This document shows positions 25,058 through 33,743 of a stretch of 60,799 nucleotides of DNA, one piece after another. The stretch is taken from the NCBI GenBank assembly GCA_001942045.1, contig MSTD01000031.1:1-60799 (forward strand), read 5' to 3'. Each line of letters begins with the position of its first letter. Position 1 is the stretch's first letter. The position numbers and the translations under genes were made by a program. The stretch comes from Mycolicibacterium porcinum. GTDB lineage: Bacteria; Actinomycetota; Actinomycetes; Mycobacteriales; Mycobacteriaceae. The notes under the pieces are model-generated. The model was not told the DNA's origin, ran no database searches, and was given only the letters and a program-made list of their open reading frames with translations.

Positions 25058-25261
25058 ATGGCGGGAAACATGATTCGGCGTGCGAACGCCAGGGCGGCGC
25101 TGCTGATGCTCGACGAGTCAGGCATGAGCACCGTCGAATACGCCATCGGCACCATTGCCGCCGCGGCATTCGGGGCGATCCTGTACACCGTGGTCACCGG
25201 GGACTCGATAGTGAGTGCGCTGACCAACATCATCAGCCGGGCGCTGAACACCAACGTCTAG
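25058..25261 (+). CDS. Flp-type pilin
   Basis: A 67-residue pilin. The mature N-terminal motif is GMSTVEYAIGTIAAAAFGA (about 22-40). Cleavage is expected near the glycine, and the glutamate and tyrosine typical of Flp pilins (EY) are present. The hydrophobic helix continues to AILYTVVT and a short tail ends it. A strong Shine-Dalgarno (GGGAGG) lies upstream, suiting a highly made structural subunit. No dedicated prepilin peptidase gene is seen in the window. Confidence 0.93.
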   Translation: MAGNMIRRANARAALLMLDESGMSTVEYAIGTIAAAAFGAILYTVVTGDSIVSALTNIISRALNTNV

Positions 25262-25269
25262 GTGACGGC

Positions 25270-25596
25270 CTGGATGACCGGGGTGCCGTCACTGTCGAGG
25301 CCGCCTTCGCGATCGCGTCACTGGTGGCGGTCCTGGTGGTATGTGTCGGCGGCATCGGTGCGGTCGGTATGCAGATCCGGTGTATCGACGCCGCACGTGA
25401 AGCTGCCCGGCTGGCGGCCCGCGGTGAGGGCGAAGCGGCGGCGGCCGCAGCTCGCCGCGTCGCCCCATCGGGTGCGGTGCTGCATGTCGGGCAGGACGGC
25501 GGCTTGGTGGTGGCCCGGGTCAGCGCAGCCACGCTGCTGCCGGGGCTCACGGTGTCCGCCGAGGCGGCCGCGGCTCCCGAGCCCGGCGTCGGGTGA
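25270..25596 (+). CDS. TadE-like pseudopilin (Rv3655c type), start unclear
   Basis: The protein sequence DDRGAVTVEAAFAIASLVAVLVV is a clear TadE-type N-terminus (class III prepilin-like, with glutamate five residues into the mature part), followed by the soluble segment RCIDAAREAARLAARGEGEA. In this frame no ATG, GTG or TTG lies between the flp stop and the hydrophobic helix. The only near-start codon is CTG at 25270, used here, giving 108 residues. Either a rare start, an RNA-level event or a base error could explain this. It is probably a minor pilus subunit. Confidence 0.7.
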   Translation: MDDRGAVTVEAAFAIASLVAVLVVCVGGIGAVGMQIRCIDAAREAARLAARGEGEAAAAAARRVAPSGAVLHVGQDGGLVVARVSAATLLPGLTVSAEAAAAPEPGVG

Positions 25597-25615
25597 ACAG
25601 GGGTCGGCCACGCTG

Positions 25616-25939
25616 GTGGCCGCGGCCATGATCGCGATGGTGATCGCGTTCGCGGCGGGCGGCGCCTACCTCGGTGCCGCGGTGACGGCCCGGCACCGAG
25701 CCCAGGCCGCGGCCGACCTGGCCGCCCTGGGCGCGGCAGGGGCCGTGGTGTCCGGCCCGGACGCGGCGTGCCGGCAAGCCGCGGACATCGCGGCTCGGAT
25801 GCGTTCGGTCCTGGGAGACTGCCGGATCGACAAGCTCGACGTCGTGCTCGAAGTGGCGGTCCCGGTCCGGTTGGGGCGATGGGGAGTCGGGCCGGCCCGG
25901 GCGGCCGCGCGCGCCGGACCGGTGGATGCCGCCGCCTAG
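25616..25939 (+). CDS. TadE/TadG-like protein of the helicase-secretion neighbourhood (Rv3654c type), start unclear
   Basis: The frame carries GSATLVAAAMIAMVIAFAAGGAYLGAAV (GSAT motif and membrane helix), then ARHRAQAAADLAALGAAGAV, the hallmark of the small TadE-like family found beside DECH helicases in actinobacteria. The conserved GSAT lies just upstream of the GTG at 25616, the first usual start codon near it. The true start may therefore be a CTG at 25613 or lie upstream inside the tadE-like gene. The soluble tail has two cysteines. The stop shares the bases CTAG with the stop of the convergent Rv3651-like gene. Confidence 0.65.
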   Translation: MAAAMIAMVIAFAAGGAYLGAAVTARHRAQAAADLAALGAAGAVVSGPDAACRQAADIAARMRSVLGDCRIDKLDVVLEVAVPVRLGRWGVGPARAAARAGPVDAAA

Positions 25940-26961
25940 TTGAGATCGTCGAGGTCTGCCGCGGCGATCTCCTCGTCGGTCGGCAGCCGAAGGGCGATCA
26001 GCCCGGCGAAGGTGTCATCGCCGAGCTCGACCCGGTTGATCGTCATGTGCACGGGCTGCCAGCCGCCCCCTTCGGCGCGCATCCGCAACACGGCCGTGGT
26101 GGCGCCGTCGGAGAAATCCGTGGTCATCCGGGCCACATGTCGGGTATCGGCCGGGTGGACGCGGGCCGGGCCGCCGTCGCGGTTGCGCCAGTCGAAGAAC
26201 GGTGCGGGCTCGTCGAGCCACTTCAACAGCTTCCAGTCGTCGAGGCCGACCAGGGCCCGGTGCACGCCTGGCCGGGCCAGTCCGTCGAGGATGCGCTGGG
26301 CCAGATTGTCGGGGCGCACCGCGGGCTTCTCGCGCTCGCAGCGCCAGTTCATCGCTCGGCAGATCAGCCGCTCCGAGCCGTCGTCCTGCGGTTCGAGTGC
26401 CACGCGTGCCACGAATCCCACCGTGATGAGCTGTCCGCGGTGATCGGTGACATCCCAGGCGGTGCACAAGGTATTGCCCACCACGGGCTTGATCGTCATG
26501 GCCAGGACCTTGGCCTCGCTGCTGTTGAGGTCCTTGGCCGGCAGATCGTCGGCAAACGTCCGGTGATGGGTGGCTTCGGTTTCCGGATTCATCCCGCTGT
26601 TGTGCAGGGATTCGGCGGTATCGGTGGCCACGCCCGTCGTCAGGTCCCAGATCAGCGGACCCGGAACCGGACGTTCTGGCGGCTCGGCATCGGTCGGTCC
26701 GACCCAGACGTGCACCCCGTGGATGTGTCCGTCGGACATTCGCACCACCTCGGTGCGGATTACGCGGTCGTTCTTGGGTGTGATGCTGCTGAGGCCCTGG
26801 CCGGCCTGCACGGTTTCCCTGATGGCGCTCTGAATTGCCATCAGGTGCGGATTTCGCCGTAGAAACACACTGATCGGGACGAGGTTCTTCGTCTGCAGAC
26901 CTCGTGCGACCACCACAGGCTCGCTACCCAGTGTCTCCACGAGCAGCCAGTCGTGGGTCAT
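25936..26961 (-). CDS. Sensor-like protein with PAS/GAF-type domains (Rv3651 type)
   Basis: A 341-residue soluble protein beginning MTHDWLLVETLGSEPVVVAR. The M. tuberculosis homologue Rv3651 is known structurally as a triple sensor-domain protein (PAS-like domains around a GAF-like domain) without an output domain, and the regular alpha/beta pattern here fits that. Ligand and partner are unknown. The ATG at 26961 matches the family. Upstream codons to 27000 add an arginine-rich stretch unlikely to be translated. About 290 bases separate it from the helicase gene upstream, with no gene visible there. Confidence 0.87.
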   Translation of the reverse strand: MTHDWLLVETLGSEPVVVARGLQTKNLVPISVFLRRNPHLMAIQSAIRETVQAGQGLSSITPKNDRVIRTEVVRMSDGHIHGVHVWVGPTDAEPPERPVPGPLIWDLTTGVATDTAESLHNSGMNPETEATHHRTFADDLPAKDLNSSEAKVLAMTIKPVVGNTLCTAWDVTDHRGQLITVGFVARVALEPQDDGSERLICRAMNWRCEREKPAVRPDNLAQRILDGLARPGVHRALVGLDDWKLLKWLDEPAPFFDWRNRDGGPARVHPADTRHVARMTTDFSDGATTAVLRMRAEGGGWQPVHMTINRVELGDDTFAGLIALRLPTDEEIAAADLDDLN

Positions 26962-27251
26962 GCGCGGCATTTTACCGGCGGTGCCCGCAGCTGCCCGCAT
27001 ACCCGACGACGGCCCCTACGGCGACGGAATCCGCACCGGAGAACTGCGGATTACGGTCACGAGTAGTCGAACTTGCGGCTGTCGGGTTGCAAACATGAGT
27101 GAGTTCACGTAATTTGCCACTGCGCCCGGCCTCCGGGATTGGGAACGGATCGCGTTGTCCGACCGTTCGTCGCAACGTCTGTGTGTTCGGCGTGGCCGAA
27201 TGCAGCCACGCAGTTGTAGATCCGCGTCGTCGGCCGTCGAGGGGTCGGTCG

Positions 27252-29606
27252 TCAACGCGGTCGGGGGTCCGCTGAGGACGTACTCAGCGCGCCGAGCACC
27301 AGGCGGAGCACTTTCACGGCACCGGCTTTGTCCAGCGGGTCGTTGCCGTTGCCGCACTTCGGTGACTGCACGCATGAGGGGCAGCCCTGCGGGCATTCAC
27401 ACGCCTCGATCGCATCGGCCGTCGCGCCCCACCACGTCTTCAGATTGCGGAATCCGCGGTCCGCGAAGCCGGCGCCGCCCGGATAGCCGTCGTAGACGAA
27501 GATCGACGGCAGACCGTCCACCGGGCCGACGGCCGTGGAAACCCCGCCGATGTCGCCCCGGTCGCAGCTGGCCACCAGTGGCAGCAGCCCGATCGAGGCG
27601 TGCTCGGCGGCGTGCAGACTCCCCGGCACTGACAGCGGGCCGATGCCGTTGTCCTGCAGGGCTTCCGGGGTGACGGTGCACATCACCGCCATGGTGTCCA
27701 GCGTGCTGGGTGGCATGTCCAGCTCCACGAAGTCGATGACCTCGCCGTCGATGCGGCGGCGTAGGTAGCCGACGACGGTGTTGGTCACCGATACCGGAAC
27801 CAGGCCCACCGTGACCGGGCCGAACGTTGTGCGTTCCCCGGGCCCGGTGACGGATATGTCGGTGATTTCCCTGGCGAACGTGCTGTAGCCGGGGTCGGCG
27901 GCGTAGACGAACGCGACACCGTCCTCGAACGACAACGAGTCGACCAGGTACGTCTCGCCCTGATGCAGATACACCGCACCGGGGTGTAGCGAGGCTGCTG
28001 CCCGGCCCGCGCCGGTGCTGCCCAGCATCCGTCCCGTGTCGGCCTCCAGGATCGCGATCTGGCCGCCGCTGGAGCCGCGGATGTCGACCGCCGGGTGCGG
28101 GTCCACCCCGGGAGCGGGGAAGTAGCCGCTCGGGCGCTTGCGCAACAATCCGTCGTCGACCAGGGCCTCGGCCACCGCCTCGGCGTTCCACAGCCGGACC
28201 TCGGCCGCGGTGAGTGGCAACTCGGCCGCGGCACAGAGCAGTTGCGGGCCCAGCACGTGCGGATTCGTCGGGTCGATCACCACCCGCTCGATCGGCTTGT
28301 CCAACAATGCCGCCGGGTGGTGCACGAGGTAGGTGTCCAGCGGATCGTCTCGGGCGATCAGCACGATGAGCGCACCCTGGCCGCGCCGGCCGGACCGGCC
28401 TGCCTGCTGCCAGAACGAGGTGACGGTGCCGGGAAACCCCGCCATCACCACCGCATCCAGCCCGGCGATGTCGATGCCGAGTTCCAGGGCGTTGGTGGTG
28501 GCCAGCCCGCGCAGCCGGCCGTCGGTCAGCGCGTGTTCCAGCTCGCGCCGGTCCTCGGCGAGATACCCCGCGCGATAGGAGGCCACCTGTTCGGCCAGCT
28601 CCGGTGCGGTGTCCTCCAAGCGGGCGCGGGTTCCCAGCGCGGTGAGCTCGGCGCCGCGCCGGGACCGGACGAACGTCAGGGTGCGGGCGCCCTCGGTCAT
28701 CAGATCGGCCATCACACGGGCGGCCTCGGCCCCGGCCGAACGCCGCACCGGCGCACCGTTCTCGCCGGTGAGGTCGTCCAGCAGGGCCGGCTCCCACAGG
28801 GCGATCGTGCGGGCACCCTGCGGGGAACCGTCCTCGGTCACCTCGGCGACCGTCTGGCCGATGAGCTCGGCGGCGGTTTCGGCCGGCGACGCCGTGGTGG
28901 CACTGGCGAAGATCACCGTCGGGCCGGCGCCATCAGGTGCGTATCGCGCACACAATCGCAGCAGCCGGCGCAGCACCATCGCCACGTTGGAGCCGAAGAT
29001 GCCGCGGTAGTAATGACATTCGTCGACGACGACGTACTTCAGGTGGCGCAGGAACACTGCCCAGCGGGCATGGTTGCGCAGCAGCGACAGGTGGATCATG
29101 TCCGGGTTGGAGAAGATCCAACGTGACCGTTCCCGGGCGAACCGGCGCACCTCGGTCGCGCTGTCACCGTCATATGGGGCAGGTGCGACGTCGCGCAGTG
29201 CGGGCACGGTCTCGGTCAGCTGCTGCGCGGCGCGCAGCTGGTCGTGACCGAGCGCCTTCGTCGGCGACAGGTAGAGCACCCGGGCCTGACGGTCCTCGGC
29301 CAACGCCGACAGGATCGGCAGTTGGTAGGCCAGAGACTTGCCCGACGCGGTTCCGGTCGACACGACCACGTGGCATCCGGCATGGGCCAGCTCCGCGGCG
29401 GCCAGCTGATGCGACCACGGCGCGGTGATCCCGCGGTCGATCAACGCCCGAACAACCTCCGGATGGGCCCATTGCGGCCACTGTTGTGGTTTGCCCTGTC
29501 GCGGAGGGATATCCGCAACATGGCGTAGCGGATCTTCGCCGGCCGGGGTGCCGTCGACAGCGCAAGCTAGCAGCTCACGGCCGAAATCTGCCCCCTGATC
29601 CAGCAC
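27252..29606 (-). CDS. DECH-box helicase with C-terminal zinc-binding domain (MrfA/YprA-like, Rv3649 type)
   Basis: A 784-residue superfamily 2 helicase. Motif I is STGTASGKSLAYQ (about 82-94), motif II VVVDECHYYRG (about 193, DECH), motif III ASATTASP and motif VI QQAGRSGRRGQG. The C-terminal DUF1998-type region ends with CECPQGCPSC and PKCG (about 735-752), four cysteines likely to bind zinc. Bacillus MrfA of this architecture acts in repair of mitomycin-type DNA damage, so a repair role is likely though the family is often found beside Tad genes as here. It is divergent from cspA. Confidence 0.92.
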   Translation of the reverse strand: MLDQGADFGRELLACAVDGTPAGEDPLRHVADIPPRQGKPQQWPQWAHPEVVRALIDRGITAPWSHQLAAAELAHAGCHVVVSTGTASGKSLAYQLPILSALAEDRQARVLYLSPTKALGHDQLRAAQQLTETVPALRDVAPAPYDGDSATEVRRFARERSRWIFSNPDMIHLSLLRNHARWAVFLRHLKYVVVDECHYYRGIFGSNVAMVLRRLLRLCARYAPDGAGPTVIFASATTASPAETAAELIGQTVAEVTEDGSPQGARTIALWEPALLDDLTGENGAPVRRSAGAEAARVMADLMTEGARTLTFVRSRRGAELTALGTRARLEDTAPELAEQVASYRAGYLAEDRRELEHALTDGRLRGLATTNALELGIDIAGLDAVVMAGFPGTVTSFWQQAGRSGRRGQGALIVLIARDDPLDTYLVHHPAALLDKPIERVVIDPTNPHVLGPQLLCAAAELPLTAAEVRLWNAEAVAEALVDDGLLRKRPSGYFPAPGVDPHPAVDIRGSSGGQIAILEADTGRMLGSTGAGRAAASLHPGAVYLHQGETYLVDSLSFEDGVAFVYAADPGYSTFAREITDISVTGPGERTTFGPVTVGLVPVSVTNTVVGYLRRRIDGEVIDFVELDMPPSTLDTMAVMCTVTPEALQDNGIGPLSVPGSLHAAEHASIGLLPLVASCDRGDIGGVSTAVGPVDGLPSIFVYDGYPGGAGFADRGFRNLKTWWGATADAIEACECPQGCPSCVQSPKCGNGNDPLDKAGAVKVLRLVLGALSTSSADPRPR

Positions 29607-29905
29607 TGTTGGTCCTCCTCCGATCTACCCCGTCGACGTCGGCCCGGATTTGTAAACGAATTGTTCACCACGCGCCGGACGCCAAGACTGTCGCAGTCGA
29701 CCCGAACATGGTTGACTGATCACGGTCGCAGCTTCTGTGTTTGTACTCGCACTCGCAGGATCGTCGTTGCGATCGCGGTTCCTGCGAGGGTTGTAGGTCG
29801 GGTCAGTTCCGGTCGACTCGCGCGTTGGTATGGCGGTCGGAACGGGCCCGGTACATCGGAAGTCGGTGGACCGCACCCGGTTGAAAGAGAAGGAAAGAAC
29901 AAAAG
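29607..29905 (+). promoter_or_regulatory. Helicase/cspA divergent region and long cspA leader
   Basis: These 299 bases hold no gene. Cold-shock genes usually have long structured leaders, and the stretch contains several potential stems (for example CCTGCGAGG-rich and GTTCC/GGAAC arms) before a purine-rich ribosome site GAGAAGGAAAG at 29887-29897. No confident -10/-35 pair could be fixed by eye. Confidence 0.4.
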
Positions 29906-30109
29906 ATGCCACAGGGAACTGTGAAGTGGTTCAACGCGGAGAAGGGCTTCGGCTTCATTGCTCCGGAGGACGGCTCTGCCGACGTGTTTGTCCACTACAC
30001 GGAAATCCAGGGCAGCGGATTCCGCACCCTGGAGGAGAACCAGAAGGTTGAGTTCGAGGTCGGCCAGAGCCCCAAGGGGCCGCAGGCCACGGGTGTTCGG
30101 GCCATCTGA
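29906..30109 (+). CDS. cspA: Cold-shock protein CspA
   Basis: A 67-residue single OB-fold protein with both RNA-binding motifs, KGFGFI (about 16-21, RNP1) and VFVHYTEI (about 30-37, RNP2). It binds single-stranded nucleic acid and acts as an RNA chaperone, and in mycobacteria is constitutively abundant. It is preceded by GAAGGAAAG and followed by a strong intrinsic terminator, so it is a monocistronic unit. Confidence 0.96.
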   Translation: MPQGTVKWFNAEKGFGFIAPEDGSADVFVHYTEIQGSGFRTLEENQKVEFEVGQSPKGPQATGVRAI

Positions 30110-30124
30110 GCCAAACAAACCCAA

Positions 30125-30178
30125 CGAGACACCCCCGTGTGAGTCCACATCGGACACCGCGGGGGTGTTCTCGTTTTT
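30125..30178 (+). terminator. Intrinsic terminator after cspA
   Basis: GAGACACCCCCG (from 30126) pairs with CGGGGGTGTTCTC (to about 30172) around a long loop and is followed by GTTTTTG. A classic GC stem plus U-tract 16 bases after the cspA stop. Confidence 0.85.
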
Positions 30179-30206
30179 GCGGCTCTCGCTGGCCTAGTGT
30201 CGATTT

Positions 30207-30800
30207 GTGAGTCAGCTGTCCTTCTTCTCGGCCGAGTCGGTGCCGCCCGCGGTGACCGACCTGACCGGGGTGCTCGCCGGCCCGGGTCAGGTGGTGCTGG
30301 CGAGCCAGGGCGGCCAACAGGTGGCCCGGATCTCGGTGGTCGTCGACGAGCTCTGGCGCGCCCAAGGCCTGGCCGAGATGATCAGCGACGCCGGTCTCGT
30401 CTCGGAAATCTCCCGGACCGACGAGAACAACCCGCTGGTGCGCACCGCGCTGGATCCGCAGTTGATGCTGATCGCGGGGGAGTGGACCAGGGGCGCGGTC
30501 AAGACGGTTCCGGCCGGATGGCTGCCCGGCGCCCGCGAGCTGCGGGCCTGGGCGCTGGCGGCGGGCACGTTCGAGGCCGACGACCGCTACCTGTTGGGGC
30601 TGGACCCACACGCCCCCGACACCCACCCGGTGCTGGCCGCGGCCATGATGCGGGTGGGGATCGCTCCGACCTTGATCGGGACCAGAGGCTCGCATCCGGC
30701 CCTGCGGGTCAGTGGGCGGCGACGCCTATCACGCCTGGTGGAGAACGTGGGGGAACCACCCGGGGATCCCGCGGCGTTGGCGCACTGGCCACGTATTTAA
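30207..30800 (+). CDS. Conserved hypothetical protein (Rv3647c type)
   Basis: A 197-residue soluble protein starting with GTG (MSQLSFFSAESVPPAVTDL). Features include VVLASQGGQQVARISVVVDE, the patch ISRTDENNPLVRTAL and the C-terminal RVSGRRRLSRLVENVGEPP. The family is conserved in actinobacteria directly upstream of topA, and I know of no assigned role. The basic C-terminal motif SGRRRLSRL could contact nucleic acid, which is speculation. The gap to topA (103 bases) contains a topA promoter candidate. Confidence 0.8.
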   Translation: MSQLSFFSAESVPPAVTDLTGVLAGPGQVVLASQGGQQVARISVVVDELWRAQGLAEMISDAGLVSEISRTDENNPLVRTALDPQLMLIAGEWTRGAVKTVPAGWLPGARELRAWALAAGTFEADDRYLLGLDPHAPDTHPVLAAAMMRVGIAPTLIGTRGSHPALRVSGRRRLSRLVENVGEPPGDPAALAHWPRI

Positions 30801-30855
30801 TGGTGCACACGCGGAGAGCCGGTTTGCGTAGGCTCGCGCGTAATGCGAAATTGTC

Positions 30856-30885
30856 AGTTGCCGGGCGTGGCGCGGCAACTATAGA
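30856..30885 (+). promoter_or_regulatory. topA promoter candidate with inverted repeat
   Basis: TTGCCG (30858-30863), a 16-base spacer and TATAGA (30880-30885) lie just before topA. The arms AGTTGCC (30856-30862) and GGCAACT (30874-30880) form a 7-bp inverted repeat spanning the -35 and spacer, which could bind a regulator or respond to supercoiling. Confidence 0.4.
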
Positions 30886-30903
30886 AGTGGAGCGTAGGCA
30901 CAG

Positions 30904-33738
30904 TTGGCTGGCGATAGCGGCAGCGGTAGCAAGGGAAATGTCAGGCGACTCGTGATCGTGGAGTCGCCGACGAAAGCGCGCAAGATAGCCGGCTACCTGG
31001 GCTCCAATTACGTGGTCGAATCCTCCCGCGGGCACATTCGTGACCTGCCGCGCAACGCCGCTGACGTGCCGGCCAAGTACAAATCCGAGCCGTGGGCGCG
31101 CCTCGGGGTCAATGTCGACGACAACTTCGAACCGCTCTACATCGTCAGCCCCGACAAGAAGAGCACCGTCACCGAACTCAAAGACCTGCTGAAGGGCGTT
31201 GACGAGCTCTACCTCGCGACGGACGGTGACCGCGAGGGCGAGGCGATCGCCTGGCACCTGCTGGAGACCCTGAAGCCCAAGGTCCCGGTGCGGCGGATGG
31301 TGTTCCACGAGATCACCGAGCCGGCCATCCGGGCCGCCGCCGAAAACCCGCGTGACCTGGACATCGCGCTCGTCGACGCGCAGGAAACCCGCCGCATCCT
31401 GGACCGGCTGTACGGCTACGAAGTTTCGCCGGTGCTGTGGAAGAAGGTCGCGCCGAAGCTGTCGGCAGGCCGCGTGCAGTCGGTGGCCACCCGCATCATC
31501 GTGCAGCGCGAGCGGGAGCGCATGGCGTTCCGCAGCGCCGGGTACTGGGACGTCAGCGCCGAGCTGGACGCGTCGGTGTCCGACCCGCAGGCCACCCCGC
31601 CGCGGTTCACCGCCAAGCTCAACACCGTCGACGGCCGCCGGGTGGCCGCCGGTCGTGATTTCGACTCGCTGGGCCAGCTGAAGAAGCCTGACGAGGTGCT
31701 AGTGCTCGACGAGGCCAGCGCAGGTGCCCTGGCCGCCGGCCTGCGCGGCGCCCAGCTGGCCGTCAGCTCCGTCGAGCAGAAGCCGTACACCCGCCGTCCA
31801 TACGCGCCGTTCATGACGTCGACGCTGCAGCAGGAAGCCGCCCGCAAGCTGCGGTTCTCCTCAGAGCGCACCATGAGCATCGCGCAGCGGCTGTACGAGA
31901 ACGGCTACATCACCTACATGCGTACCGACTCGACGACGCTGTCCGATTCGGCCATCAACGCCGCCCGCAACCAGGCGCGTCAGCTCTACGGCGACGAGTA
32001 CGTTCATCCGTCGCCGCGGCAGTACACCCGCAAGGTGAAGAACGCCCAGGAGGCGCACGAGGCCATCCGTCCCGCCGGTGACGTGTTCCAGACCCCGGGC
32101 CAGCTGCACGCTCAGCTCGACACCGACGAGTTCCGGCTCTACGAGCTGATCTGGCAGCGCACCGTGGCCTCGCAGATGGCCGATGCGCGCGGCACTACGC
32201 TGTCGCTGCGGATCGCCGGCACCGCGGCAGGCGGTGAGCAGGTCGTCTTCAACGCGTCCGGTCGCACCATCACGTTCCCGGGCTTCCTCAAGGCCTACGT
32301 CGAGAGCATCGACGAGCTGGCCGGCGGTGAGTCCGACGATGCCGAGAGTCGCCTGCCGAACCTGACCCAGGGGCAGCGCGTCGACGCCGCCGACCTGACC
32401 GCCGACGGCCACCAGACCAGTCCGCCGGCCCGCTACACCGAAGCCTCGCTGATCAAGGCCCTCGAAGAGCTCGGCATCGGTCGTCCGTCGACGTACAGCT
32501 CGATCATCAAGACCATCCAGGACCGCGGTTACGTCCAGAAGAAGGGCAGCGCCCTGGTGCCGTCCTGGGTCGCCTTCGCCGTGGTGGGCCTGCTGGAGCA
32601 GCACTTCGGCCGGCTGGTGGATTACGACTTCACCGCCGCCATGGAGGACGAGCTCGACGAGATCGCCAACGGACAGGAACAGCGCACCAACTGGCTGTCG
32701 AACTTCTACTTCGGCGGCGAGCACGGCGTCGAGGGCTCGATCGCCCGGTCCGGTGGCCTAAAGCACCTGGTCGGCGGCAATCTCGAAGGCATCGACGCGC
32801 GAGAAGTCAACTCCATCAAGCTCTTTGACGATGACGAGGGTCGAGCCATCGTGGTTCGGGTGGGCCGCAACGGGCCGTACCTGGAGCGCATGATCGCCGA
32901 TCCGGACAATCCGGGTGAGCTGAAGCCGCAGCGGGCCAACCTCAAGGACGATCTGACTCCCGACGAGCTGACCCTGGAGATGGCCGAAAAGGCCTTCGCC
33001 ACACCGCAAGAGGGTCGATCGCTGGGGGTCGACCCGGCTACCGGGCACGAAATCGTCGCCAAAGACGGCCGATTCGGTCCCTACGTCACCGAGATCCTCC
33101 CCGAACCGCCCGAGGATCCCGACGATGGCACAGCGGGGACGACGGCCAAAAAGGGCAAGAAGCCGACCGGTCCCAAGCCGCGCACCGGATCGCTCTTGCG
33201 CACAATGGATCTGGAAACGGTGACGCTCGACGACGCGCTCAAACTGCTGTCGTTGCCGCGCGTGGTCGGCGTCGACCCGTCGAACAACGAGGAGATCACC
33301 GCGCAGAATGGCCGTTACGGCCCATACCTCAAGCGCGGCACCGACTCTCGCTCGCTGGCCACCGAGGAACAGATGTTCACCATCACCCTCGACGAGGCGC
33401 TGAAGATCTACGCCGAGCCGAAACGCCGTGGGCGTCAGGCCGCCGCTGCCCCGCCGCTGCGTGAGCTGGGCACCGACCCGGCATCGGGCAAGCCGATGGT
33501 GATCAAGGACGGCCGGTTCGGTCCGTACGTCACCGACGGTGAGACCAACGCCAGCCTGCGCAAGGGCGACGACGTCGCCTCGATCACCGATGAGCGGGCC
33601 TCGGAACTGCTGGCCGATCGTCGGGCCCGTGGGCCGGTGAAGAAGGCCGCCAAGAAGGCTCCCGCCAAAAAGGCCGCTGCCAAGAAAACGGCGGCCAAGA
33701 AGGCCCCGGCGAAGAAGGCCGCGGCCAAGAAGGCCTGA
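30904..33738 (+). CDS. topA: DNA topoisomerase I
   Basis: A 944-residue type IA topoisomerase. The TOPRIM domain (LVIVESPTKARKIAGYL, DGDREGEAIAWHL) binds Mg2+, and the catalytic tyrosine is Tyr338 in ITYMRTDSTTL. After the core come several mycobacterial C-terminal repeat domains with the motif DGRFGPYVT/NGRYGPYLK, replacing the zinc fingers of the E. coli enzyme. A long lysine/alanine tail (about 910-944, repeats of KKAAAKK and KKAPAKK) increases processivity by holding DNA. It relaxes negative supercoils and is the sole type I enzyme in mycobacteria. The start is TTG at 30904 with GTGGAGCG upstream. Confidence 0.96.
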   Translation: MAGDSGSGSKGNVRRLVIVESPTKARKIAGYLGSNYVVESSRGHIRDLPRNAADVPAKYKSEPWARLGVNVDDNFEPLYIVSPDKKSTVTELKDLLKGVDELYLATDGDREGEAIAWHLLETLKPKVPVRRMVFHEITEPAIRAAAENPRDLDIALVDAQETRRILDRLYGYEVSPVLWKKVAPKLSAGRVQSVATRIIVQRERERMAFRSAGYWDVSAELDASVSDPQATPPRFTAKLNTVDGRRVAAGRDFDSLGQLKKPDEVLVLDEASAGALAAGLRGAQLAVSSVEQKPYTRRPYAPFMTSTLQQEAARKLRFSSERTMSIAQRLYENGYITYMRTDSTTLSDSAINAARNQARQLYGDEYVHPSPRQYTRKVKNAQEAHEAIRPAGDVFQTPGQLHAQLDTDEFRLYELIWQRTVASQMADARGTTLSLRIAGTAAGGEQVVFNASGRTITFPGFLKAYVESIDELAGGESDDAESRLPNLTQGQRVDAADLTADGHQTSPPARYTEASLIKALEELGIGRPSTYSSIIKTIQDRGYVQKKGSALVPSWVAFAVVGLLEQHFGRLVDYDFTAAMEDELDEIANGQEQRTNWLSNFYFGGEHGVEGSIARSGGLKHLVGGNLEGIDAREVNSIKLFDDDEGRAIVVRVGRNGPYLERMIADPDNPGELKPQRANLKDDLTPDELTLEMAEKAFATPQEGRSLGVDPATGHEIVAKDGRFGPYVTEILPEPPEDPDDGTAGTTAKKGKKPTGPKPRTGSLLRTMDLETVTLDDALKLLSLPRVVGVDPSNNEEITAQNGRYGPYLKRGTDSRSLATEEQMFTITLDEALKIYAEPKRRGRQAAAAPPLRELGTDPASGKPMVIKDGRFGPYVTDGETNASLRKGDDVASITDERASELLADRRARGPVKKAAKKAPAKKAAAKKTAAKKAPAKKAAAKKA

Positions 33739-33743
33739 GCCTT

